From Streptomyces sp. NBC_01016 (lineage in GTDB: Bacteria > Actinomycetota > Actinomycetes > Streptomycetales > Streptomycetaceae): a stretch of 64,000 bases of DNA. The stretch lies in assembly GCF_026341035.1 (NCBI RefSeq), contig NZ_JAPEOQ010000001.1, positions 4,154,001 through 4,218,000 of the forward strand. Reading direction: 5' to 3'. Of the stretch, positions 54,335 through 64,000 are shown piece by piece. Within the stretch, counting starts at the first letter, position 1; every line of letters starts with the position of its first letter. The position numbers were made by a program, and so were the translations under genes. Under the pieces are notes generated by a model that ran no database searches, had not been told where the DNA came from, and was given only the letters and a program-made list of their open reading frames with translations.

Positions 54335-56062
54335 GTGCCCAAGTCCCTGCCGATGCCGCCCGGTGTGCAGACGCTGCGCACCTACCGGCGCTCCTGGCTG
54401 GTCAAGGATCTCGTCGCCGGCGTCGTCCTGACCACGCTGCTCGTGCCGCAGGGCATGGCGTACGCCGAGCTCGCCGGGCTTCCGGCGATCACCGGGCTCT
54501 ATACGTCGGTGATGTGTCTGCTCGCGTACGCCGTCGCGGGGCCGTCCCGGATCCTCGTCCTCGGCCCCGACTCCTCGCTCGGGCCGATGATCGCGGCGAC
54601 GATCCTGCCGCTGGTCGCCTCGGGCGGCGACAGCGATCGGGCGATCGCCCTCGCCTCGGTGCTCGCCCTGATGGTCGGGGCGATCACGATGCTGGCGGGC
54701 GTGGGGCGCCTGGGCTTCATCGCCGACCTCATCTCCAAGCCCACGATGATCGGCTACATGAACGGGCTCGCCCTGACCATCCTCGTCGGCCAGCTGCCGA
54801 AGCTGTTCGGGTTCTCCGTGGACGCGGACGGTCTGATCGGTGAAGTCGACGCGCTGGTACGGGGGTTGGCGGACGGGGCGGCGGTGCCGGCGGCGGTGGG
54901 CGTGGGCGTCGGCTGCATCGCGCTCGTCCTGCTGCTGCAGCGGCTGCTGCCGAAGGTGCCCGCCGTCCTCGTGATGGTGGTGCTCGCCATCGGCGCGACC
55001 GTCGTGTTCGATCTCGGGGAGCACGGGGTGAAGCTCGTCGGCCGGCTGCCGAAGGGGCTGCCGCCGTTCACCGTCCCCGACATCCGCTGGGACGACCTCG
55101 GCCCGCTGTTCGTGGGCGCCCTCGGCATCGCCCTGGTCTCCCTCGCCGACACCATCTCCAACGCCACCGCGTTCGCGAACCGCAGCGGCCAGGAGGTCCG
55201 CGGCAACAACGAGATGATCGCCATCGGCGCGGCGAACGCGGCCGCGGGTCTCTTCCAGGGCTTCCCCGTGAGCACCAGCGGATCGCGGACCGCGGTGGCC
55301 GAACGGGCGGGCGCCAAGACGCAGTTGACGGGACTCGTGGGCGTGGCGCTGATCCTGCTCATGCTCGTCCTGCTGCCCGGCCTGTTCCGCAACCTGCCGC
55401 AGCCCGCGCTCGCCGCCGTCGTCATCACGGCCTCGCTCTCGCTGGCCGACCTGTCGGGTGCGGGGCGGCTGTGGCGGCAGCGCAAGGCCGAGTTCTGGCT
55501 GTGCATGGCCGCGTTCCTCGGCGTCGCGCTGCTCGGTGTGCTGCCGGGGATCGCGGTCGCGGTCGGCCTGTCGATCCTGAACGTCTTCCGGCGCGCGTGG
55601 TGGCCGTACAGTGCGGTGCTCGGGCGGGTGGCGGGGCTCGAGGGCTACCACGACGTGAGTTCACATTCCGGTGCGCAGCGGCTGCCGGGGCTCGTGCTGC
55701 TGCGTTTCGACGCGCCGCTGTTCTTCGCCAACGCGAAGTCGTTCCGCGACGAGGTGCGGGGGGCGGTGCGGGAGGCGGTCGAGCCGCGGTGTGTGGTGGT
55801 TGCCGCGGAGCCGGTGACCGATGTGGACACGACCGCGGCGGATGTCCTGGAGGAGCTCCACGAGGCGCTGCGCGAGCGGGGGGTGGAGTTGGTGTTCGCC
55901 GAGCTGAAGGATCCGGTGCGGCGGAAGATCGAGCGGTACGGGTTGGCCCGGACGTTCGGGCCGGAGGCGTTCTACCCCACCGTGGAGAGTGCGGTGGAGG
56001 CGTTTCGGGAGAGGGCCGGGGTGGAGTGGTCGGCCACGCCGGCGAGCCCCCGCGGCGATTGA
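54335..56062 (+). CDS. SulP-family anion permease with STAS domain
   Basis: A 575-residue SLC26/SulP transporter. The N-terminal signature is LVPQGMAYAELAGLPAITGL, followed by about 12 membrane helices, and NNEMIAIGAANAAAGLFQGF and STSGSRTAVAERAGAKTQ are the conserved central blocks. A cytoplasmic STAS domain spans about 450-560 (VLLRFDAPLFFANAKSFRDE). These carry sulfate, bicarbonate or other anions. It starts at a GTG with GGAGGTG upstream, 7 bp after the ATPase stop. It ends in an inverted-repeat element. Confidence 0.87.
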   Translation: MPKSLPMPPGVQTLRTYRRSWLVKDLVAGVVLTTLLVPQGMAYAELAGLPAITGLYTSVMCLLAYAVAGPSRILVLGPDSSLGPMIAATILPLVASGGDSDRAIALASVLALMVGAITMLAGVGRLGFIADLISKPTMIGYMNGLALTILVGQLPKLFGFSVDADGLIGEVDALVRGLADGAAVPAAVGVGVGCIALVLLLQRLLPKVPAVLVMVVLAIGATVVFDLGEHGVKLVGRLPKGLPPFTVPDIRWDDLGPLFVGALGIALVSLADTISNATAFANRSGQEVRGNNEMIAIGAANAAAGLFQGFPVSTSGSRTAVAERAGAKTQLTGLVGVALILLMLVLLPGLFRNLPQPALAAVVITASLSLADLSGAGRLWRQRKAEFWLCMAAFLGVALLGVLPGIAVAVGLSILNVFRRAWWPYSAVLGRVAGLEGYHDVSSHSGAQRLPGLVLLRFDAPLFFANAKSFRDEVRGAVREAVEPRCVVVAAEPVTDVDTTAADVLEELHEALRERGVELVFAELKDPVRRKIERYGLARTFGPEAFYPTVESAVEAFRERAGVEWSATPASPRGD

Positions 56063-56122
56063 GTCGCGGGGGCCGGGGGCGCGGTTGCGGGGCTCTGCCC
56101 CGGGCCCCGCGCCTCAATCGCC
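56054..56122. repeat. Streptomyces-type dispersed palindromic element / terminator
   Basis: The outer arms GGCGATTGAG (56054-56063) and CTCAATCGCC (56113-56122) are perfect complements. Between them is a very G/C-rich hairpin with GCGGGGC and GCCCCGC arms. I recognise this pattern as a common intergenic sequence in Streptomyces. It lies between convergent genes and overlaps the SulP stop, so it can act as a terminator on both strands. Confidence 0.65.
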
Positions 56123-56130
56123 GGCGGGGC

Positions 56131-57606
56131 TTAAGTGGCTGCCGCCAGCAGGTGCGTTCCCCACGCCGGCAGGTCCACGTACAGGCCCGTTTCCAGTAGC
56201 TCCGCGCCCGCGCGTTCGTAGCGGTCCGTGCCGAGGAGGCTTGTCAACTGCCAGGTCTCCGGGCCCAGTTCGGACCACGGGAGGCGGATCCGGCCCTGTG
56301 CCCGGTGGTCGGAGAGGTTGACCACCGTCAGGAAGCGGCCCGCCGGGCCCGTCCAGCACGACGCGACCAGCGCCGCGGCCGAGTCGTTGTCCGGCCAGCC
56401 CGCGCAGTCGAGGAGCCGCCAGCTCCCCGTGCGCATGCCGCTGACGTGCACGGCCGACAGCAGCCGCTCGTGGAAGGAGCGCAGCTCGTCGTCGGCCGGC
56501 TCCTCGGGGCGCTGGTCGAGGAACACCGGCAGCTGGACCCGGCGCCCGGTGAACTGGCCCTCGTGCCACAGCGTCGCGCCGGGCAGCGTGGCGATCAGCG
56601 CGGCCGCGGCCCGCTCCTTGTCCGGGGCCAGGGTGTGCGCGGCCCGCGGCTCGTCGTGGTTCTCCAGGAAGCGGACGAGCCCGCGCTGGTACGTCTCGTC
56701 GGCGTGCAGGTGGGCCCGCACGGACGCGGCGTCGTGGGCGAGGATCCGGTCGTAGAGCCGCTTGTCGTAGCAGAAGTCGAAGCCCTGCTGCTGGAGCGTC
56801 CATTCGAGGTCCCAGTACGCCTCCGCGGCGAAGATCATGTCCGGGCGCTCGCGGTGGACCGCGCCGATGACCTCGACCCAGAACTCCTCCGCGGGACGCT
56901 TCCCGGCCCGCTCGCCCCAGGTGCGTTCGAAGACGTCGTTCGTCATCAGCATCGCCATGTCGCAGCGCACGCCGTCGCAGAACCGGCCGATGTGGTCGAG
57001 GATCTCGACGGTCGAGTGCCGCAACTCCGGTGCGAATGCGTTGAGTTGGACGACGTCGGGCCACGGCGGGAAGAACGGGTCCCGGCCCCGCGCGAGCACC
57101 GCGCGTCCCGTGTCGAGGAAGCCGTCCGGGTCCCGCCGCAGGTCCTCGGCGTCGCCGCGGACGAACAGCTGCGGGTACTCGCCCACCCACGGGTTGTCGG
57201 GCGCCACATGGTTCGGCACGTAGTCGAGCAGCAACCCCACGCCCCTGCGGTCGAGTTCGGCGCGCGCCGCGGTGAGGCCGACGGCCCCGCCGAGCGCGCC
57301 GTCCACCTCGTAGCGGCGGATGCAGTACGCGGAGCCCGCGATGTCCTGCTCGCCGATGCCGGGGACGGCCGCCTGGAACGCGGCCCGCAGCGCGGGGTTC
57401 TGGAGGGCGATGGCGCGGCCCTCCGGGCTGCGTTCCCACACGCCCATCAGCCAGACGACATCGACCCCGGACGGGGTGATCTCGTCCCAGATGTCCTTGG
57501 GCACGTCCGCGAGGCCGATCTCGCGGCCGAGCCTGCGTCCCGTCTCCCGCAGCCACACACGGGTGTTGACCTCATGGATGACTGGCTGTGCCGGCAAAGC
57601 GGCCAT
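56131..57606 (-). CDS. GH13 alpha-amylase family glycosidase
   Basis: A 491-residue cytoplasmic TIM-barrel enzyme. The conserved regions are DYVPNH (128-133), DGVRCD with nucleophile D216, FAAEAYW with acid/base E262, and ENHDEP with D317. The C-terminal beta domain ends in LPAWGTHLLA. No signal peptide is present, so it acts on internal glucans such as glycogen, maltodextrin or trehalose-related sugars; the exact specificity is unknown. AGGAGG lies 8 bases before the ATG. It starts 5 bp after the GH63-type gene and is clearly co-transcribed with it. Confidence 0.87.
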   Translation of the reverse strand: MAALPAQPVIHEVNTRVWLRETGRRLGREIGLADVPKDIWDEITPSGVDVVWLMGVWERSPEGRAIALQNPALRAAFQAAVPGIGEQDIAGSAYCIRRYEVDGALGGAVGLTAARAELDRRGVGLLLDYVPNHVAPDNPWVGEYPQLFVRGDAEDLRRDPDGFLDTGRAVLARGRDPFFPPWPDVVQLNAFAPELRHSTVEILDHIGRFCDGVRCDMAMLMTNDVFERTWGERAGKRPAEEFWVEVIGAVHRERPDMIFAAEAYWDLEWTLQQQGFDFCYDKRLYDRILAHDAASVRAHLHADETYQRGLVRFLENHDEPRAAHTLAPDKERAAAALIATLPGATLWHEGQFTGRRVQLPVFLDQRPEEPADDELRSFHERLLSAVHVSGMRTGSWRLLDCAGWPDNDSAAALVASCWTGPAGRFLTVVNLSDHRAQGRIRLPWSELGPETWQLTSLLGTDRYERAGAELLETGLYVDLPAWGTHLLAAAT

Positions 57607-57611
57607 CGCTG

Positions 57612-60293
<2,682 letters not shown>

Positions 60294-60317
60294 GTGAACC
60301 CTCCACGTGCTCATGGG

Positions 60318-61751
60318 TCAGCCCGGGGCGCCAGTCTCGGCAGGGGGTCGCGGGGTCGCCTCACCTTCCGGGGGTGAGCTCCCGGCACGGGCCGCGAGCG
60401 TGACCGCGATCTCGTACGCGGCGAGCAGCACGGCGATGACGAGGAGCGCGGTCCACGACGACAGCAGGATCGACATCAGGGCCGCCAGGACGGCCCCGCC
60501 GACGCGCAGCACATCCACGTGCCGGGCCAGCCACGGCCTCAACTGCTTGTTCTTCCCAAGATGTTCGCTCGCCCTCGAGACCCCGTGTCCGGTGGCGCGG
60601 GCGCCCTGCGCGGTCCGCCTGCGCAGCGCGGACGGCAACCGTCCTGGACCGATCAGATAGCAGAGGACGGCGATCGCGACGCCGAGCCACAGCAGTTGAT
60701 CGCCCCGTTCCCGCAGCATCGTGAAGATGGTCCACAGCGCCGAGCGCAGTCCGTCGCGGTAGACGCCCTCCGGCACCTGGCCCAGCAACTGGTCGCGCAC
60801 GCCTCGTAGGACGGCCGTCAGCACCGTGACCGACACCACCAGCCACAGGCCGAGCTGGAGCAGGGTGCGCCGCCGGTTCGGTGACACCCACAGGGAGAGG
60901 GCGAGGAGGACCGGGACGGCGATCAGCAGACCGATGACGGCCTTCTTGAACAGCAGGACCGCGTCCTGGAGCTGACCCAGCTCGTTCCGGTTGTAGAGGC
61001 GGATCTGCGCGAAGTTCTCGGGCAGGTCCCTCCCGATCGCCTTCTCGATCCGCTGGTGCAGACCGGGCGGCAGCTCCCCGGAGGACAGTGTCGGAAGGTC
61101 GATCTTCTTGCCGAAGACGGACGGCAGCTCGGTCTCCAGGGAGCCCAGCAGGTTGTTCACCACGGGCAGCAGGTTGAGCGTGACCGTGTCGCCCTTCACC
61201 TTGATGTTCTCGTTGCGCTTCTCCAGGAGGGCGACGATGCGCTCGTGCGCGAACCGGTTCGTGGTCCGCCACAGCTCCTGGAACCGCTCGGTCGCGATCA
61301 GCTCCGAGATTTTGTCGTGCATGAAGTCGTGCACGGCACCCGTCACCGGGCCCGCCAGGAACGAGGCGCGCGGTGGCAGCGCATCGGACAGCCGCTGCTC
61401 CACGTCGAGCTGATCGAAGATCTCGTCCGCCAGATACTTGGAGACCGCGGCGTTCACCTTCGGGTCCTCGGGCAGCGAGCCGACCGTGGAGATCCAGCGG
61501 TCCGTGTTCAGGGTGGTCCGCGAACCCCACCCGCCCACCACGGAGGTGACCGCGAGCACCGCGACGAGCGCGATCAGGATCGCGGCGATCGTGCGCCGCA
61601 CCGCGAACGTCCGGGCGTGGCGCCTGCGTTGGCTGCCGGCGCGATCACGCAGTACCTCGACCTCGGCGCGCAGCCGCTCCAGTTCCGAATCGGTGGCGGA
61701 CGGTGGGCCGGACGCGGCTTCGCCGGGGCCGGGGGCCTTGTCATCGCTCAT
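60318..61751 (-). CDS. Membrane protein with large extracytoplasmic domain
   Basis: A 477-residue protein not assigned to a named family. A short coiled coil (20-45) precedes the first membrane helix (about 53-75). An extracytoplasmic domain of about 190 residues follows (WISTVGSLPEDPKVNAAVSK and on), then helices at about 275-300, 305-325, 360-380 and a hydrophobic pair at about 425-455. Similar proteins occur widely in Streptomyces without a known role. GGAGG lies 9 bases before the ATG. It is 24 bp before the GH63-type gene, so it is probably the first gene of that operon. Confidence 0.68.
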   Translation of the reverse strand: MSDDKAPGPGEAASGPPSATDSELERLRAEVEVLRDRAGSQRRRHARTFAVRRTIAAILIALVAVLAVTSVVGGWGSRTTLNTDRWISTVGSLPEDPKVNAAVSKYLADEIFDQLDVEQRLSDALPPRASFLAGPVTGAVHDFMHDKISELIATERFQELWRTTNRFAHERIVALLEKRNENIKVKGDTVTLNLLPVVNNLLGSLETELPSVFGKKIDLPTLSSGELPPGLHQRIEKAIGRDLPENFAQIRLYNRNELGQLQDAVLLFKKAVIGLLIAVPVLLALSLWVSPNRRRTLLQLGLWLVVSVTVLTAVLRGVRDQLLGQVPEGVYRDGLRSALWTIFTMLRERGDQLLWLGVAIAVLCYLIGPGRLPSALRRRTAQGARATGHGVSRASEHLGKNKQLRPWLARHVDVLRVGGAVLAALMSILLSSWTALLVIAVLLAAYEIAVTLAARAGSSPPEGEATPRPPAETGAPG

Positions 61752-61883
61752 GGCGTGGCACCTCCAGCGGCCAGCGTCGCGGCGGTCCGCGTCGCGGTGC
61801 TCACCTGCGGCGGGTGACGCGTGGCGCGGGCGGCAACGATGTGATGACGGTGGAGATTCCGTCGACAGTCGGAGGGAGACGCC

Positions 61884-62438
61884 ATGGCGGTCATCGGACC
61901 GGTTCAGCTGCTCACCATCGAGTTCGGGCCCGACGCCAAGTTCGAGGGGCGCATCATCGAGGAACTGGCGATTCTCGAGGCGAACGAACAGATCCGCGTC
62001 CTCGATGTGCTCTTCGTCAGCAAGGAGCCCAGTGGTGGCCTGTTCTCCCTCGACTTCCAGCAGGAGGGGATGGGAGAGACCGTCGCCGCCCTGCTCGGAA
62101 TCTCCCGGGAGCGGATACGTGCCGTGCAGGACGCGTATCCGAGCATGACCGAGGGCAACGCGTTCGGGCTGAGCACCGGCGAGATCAGGGAGATGGCCGA
62201 GGCCCAGGACCCGGGCACGTCGGCGGCGTACATCCTGCTCGAACACGTCTGGGCGAAGCATCTGCGCAAGGCGGTCAGGGACGCGGGCGGCGTGCCCGTC
62301 GCCGAGGGCTTCCTCACCGAGGAGGCCCTGGAGCCCGTGGCCGTCGAACTCGCCGCCGCGGCCGAGCGCCTGGGCGATCCGGTCGCCCCCAAACCCACTC
62401 CCGTACCCAAACCCGGCAACCGTCCCAGGAGGACCTGA
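61884..62438 (+). CDS. DUF6325-like small protein
   Basis: A 184-residue protein. It begins GPVQLLTIEFGPDAKFEGR, then IIEELAILEANEQIRVLDVLFV, the pattern of the DUF6325 family paired in many actinomycetes with the DUF1269 type. It has no membrane helix or catalytic motif; the tail is Pro/Lys rich. GGAGGGAG lies upstream of the ATG. It shares one base with the next start codon. The function is unknown. Confidence 0.65.
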   Translation: MAVIGPVQLLTIEFGPDAKFEGRIIEELAILEANEQIRVLDVLFVSKEPSGGLFSLDFQQEGMGETVAALLGISRERIRAVQDAYPSMTEGNAFGLSTGEIREMAEAQDPGTSAAYILLEHVWAKHLRKAVRDAGGVPVAEGFLTEEALEPVAVELAAAAERLGDPVAPKPTPVPKPGNRPRRT

Positions 62439-62923
62439 TGGCCGAACTCGTCGTACTCGGATTCTCGGACAAGGAAAAGGCCGAATCGGTGCTGCGCCTG
62501 GCCGGCGAGCTGTCCCGGCAGGAGCTGCTCGAGCTCGAGGACGCCGTGGTGGCCTGGCGCACCATGGACGGAAAGCTGCACGTCCACCAGACGCACAGCA
62601 CCACCGGAGCGGGAGCGGCCGGCGGCGCCCTGTGGGGCGCGCTGTTCGGGATGCTCTTCCTGATGCCCGTGTTCGGCGCCGCCGTGGGCGCGGCCACCGG
62701 AGCCGCCGCGGGCAAGCTCACCGACATCGGCATCAACGACGCCTTCGTCAAGGAGACCGCGCGCGCCCTCGAACCCGGCCGCGCCGCCCTCTTCACGCTC
62801 GTCAGGCGCACCACGCCGGACCGGGTACAGGAAGCGCTGCGCCCCTTCAGCCCCACCGTGATCCACACCTCCCTCACCAAGGACCGGGAGGAGGAGCTGG
62901 TCGAGGCTCTGCAGTCCAAGTAG
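62438..62923 (+). CDS. DUF1269-like protein with glycine-zipper segment
   Basis: A 161-residue protein. An N-terminal ferredoxin-like part (LVVLGFSDKEKAESVLRLAG) is followed by a Gly/Ala-rich hydrophobic segment (about 65-100, GALWGALFGMLFLMPVFG), which is a glycine-zipper-like membrane hairpin. It then ends in a domain like the first. This is the usual DUF1269 arrangement. AGGAGG lies upstream and the start overlaps the previous stop. It probably associates with membranes and works with the preceding protein. Confidence 0.7.
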   Translation: MAELVVLGFSDKEKAESVLRLAGELSRQELLELEDAVVAWRTMDGKLHVHQTHSTTGAGAAGGALWGALFGMLFLMPVFGAAVGAATGAAAGKLTDIGINDAFVKETARALEPGRAALFTLVRRTTPDRVQEALRPFSPTVIHTSLTKDREEELVEALQSK

Positions 62924-63085
62924 TCGCCGGGTCGCCCACCGGGCCGCCCTCGTTGTCGACGCGCCGTCTCACACCGGAACTTCACCCGGGTGAGATGGCG
63001 CTTGGCATGTGCCGGACGCAGCGCCCCCGCCCCCACACTTGCCGCAACGGGGCGGGTCCACTGCGCTGCGAGAGCGAGGGGCACC

Positions 63086-64000
63086 ATGGCCGAGTGGTCA
63101 CACCGCACACCCGACGGCGAGCACGGCGAGCACAGCGCGGAGCAGGCCGACTCCGTGCCCGCACTGCCCGGCTGGATCGTGCCGCGCCCCCGCCTCACCG
63201 ACCAACTGGCCAGGGGCGTGCGCGGTCCGCTCACCGTCGTGGTCGGCCCCGTGGGCGCGGGCAAGACGGCCCTCGCCCTGGAGTGGGCGCACACCCGGCG
63301 CCCGCCCTGGCCGCTCGCCTGGGTCGCCTGCGACGGGCCCGCCGAGCACCCCGGCGTGTTCTGGCAGCGGGTGTTCGGCGCGCTGCGCGCCGCGGGCGTC
63401 ACGGTGCCCGAACCCGCCTCGAGCGACGACGGCCCGCTGCTCGTCGCGACCCTCGCCACCTGCCTCAATGAGCACGGGGACCCGTCGGTCCTCGTCCTCG
63501 ACGACTTCCAGCCCGCCCTCGACTCGCCGATCGCCCGCGGCGTCACGCACCTGCTCCGGCACGCCCCCGACAAGCTGCGCCTCGTGGTGCTCGCCCGCCG
63601 CGACCCGCCCCTGCACCTGTACCGCGGGCGGCTCACCAGCGAGGTCGCCGAAGTACGCACCGCGGACCTCGCCTTCGACGACCGGGAGGCGACGGCCCTC
63701 CTGGCCCAGCACGGCATCGACGTGACGAAGCAGACGGTGAGCACGCTGCGGCGGCGCGCGGACGGCTGGGCCGCGGGCCTTCGGCTCGCCGCGATGTCCA
63801 TGGAGCGGCGCGGCGACCCCGAACGGTTCGTCGCGCAGCTCGCGGGGGACGACGAGGCGATCTCCAGCTATCTGGTCGAGGAGGTGCTCGACCAGCAGTC
63901 GCCCGGCATGCGCAGGCTGCTCCTGACGACGAGCATCCTGGACCGGGTGAACGCCGAACTGGCCGCCGAACTCGCGGGCGACACCGACGGCGCCCTGTTC
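63086..64000 (+). CDS. Large MalT-type LuxR regulator, N-terminal part (3' truncated)
   Basis: The frame runs from the ATG at 63086 through the right edge without a stop, giving 305 residues. Residues 30-270 are a STAND-type ATPase: PALPGWIVPRPRL at the start, Walker A GPVGAGKTAL, and Walker B VLVLDDFQP. The block DLAFDDREATALLAQHGI is the usual winged-helix region of MalT relatives. The missing C-terminus should hold TPR repeats and a LuxR helix-turn-helix. MalT in E. coli activates maltodextrin genes, so control of the nearby glycosidases is conceivable but unproven. GAGGGG precedes the ATG, and a CACCCGGGTG palindrome lies upstream at 62983-62992. Confidence 0.83.
   Translation, partial: MAEWSHRTPDGEHGEHSAEQADSVPALPGWIVPRPRLTDQLARGVRGPLTVVVGPVGAGKTALALEWAHTRRPPWPLAWVACDGPAEHPGVFWQRVFGALRAAGVTVPEPASSDDGPLLVATLATCLNEHGDPSVLVLDDFQPALDSPIARGVTHLLRHAPDKLRLVVLARRDPPLHLYRGRLTSEVAEVRTADLAFDDREATALLAQHGIDVTKQTVSTLRRRADGWAAGLRLAAMSMERRGDPERFVAQLAGDDEAISSYLVEEVLDQQSPGMRRLLLTTSILDRVNAELAAELAGDTDGALF

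Overview
The window is high-GC actinobacterial chromosome, almost certainly Streptomyces or a close relative. The signs are strong G/C preference at third codon positions, GTG starts, ATGA/GTGA overlaps between genes, and Streptomyces-type families (Crp/cyclase pairs, CHAT protein, RDD protein, DUF11 surface protein, MalT-type LuxR regulator). No rRNA, tRNA, CRISPR array or insertion sequence was recognised.

Layout. 1-2339: the end of an MFS exporter and a convergent acyl-CoA ligase. 2891-9698: the most interesting segment, a co-directional cassette of a Crp-family regulator with a conserved cyclic-nucleotide pocket, a class III nucleotide cyclase, a STAND-like NTPase with helical repeats, an SPFH/band-7 coiled-coil protein, a small three-helix membrane protein of the Pycsar-effector (PycTM) type, and a membrane M48 metalloprotease. 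The C-terminus of the cyclase and the N-terminus of the NTPase carry the same 24-residue Gly/Val-rich motif (core QTGVxGGxVxGDVxLG), arranged as in amyloid-signalling effector/NLR pairs. I read this as a candidate Pycsar-like immune system with an added NLR-type sensor and a possible product-sensing regulator.

9807-13628: metallophosphoesterase, decayed gene remnants, dGTPase-like HD hydrolase and a TetR repressor. 13776-18646: a four-gene operon (MaoC-like protein, alpha/beta hydrolase, acid-CoA ligase, MHS transporter) for uptake and activation of an organic acid, with matching operator-like palindromes at the TetR gene and at the operon. 18694-25790: PIG-L deacetylase, a CHAT-protease/membrane-protein operon behind direct repeats, an acetyltransferase and an MGT-type glycosyltransferase. 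25967-28501: an LPXTG-anchored DUF11 surface protein.

28667-44470: a wall teichoic-acid-type cluster with four GT2 glycosyltransferases sharing a C-terminal beta domain, a CDP-ribitol synthase-like fusion, a TagF-like polymerase, three SGNH proteins and an Ig-like protein. 44518-50030: a Tat-exported penicillin-acylase homologue, a STAS protein, a protein of thirteen 9-residue repeats coupled to an RDD membrane protein, and an MFS exporter. 50191-62923: a stress/storage block (small membrane protein, PPK2, P-type cation ATPase, SulP permease, alpha-amylase, GH63-type glucosidase, membrane protein, two small DUF proteins). 63086-64000: the start of a large LuxR regulator cut by the window edge.

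All functions are inferred from motifs read by eye; no database search was run.
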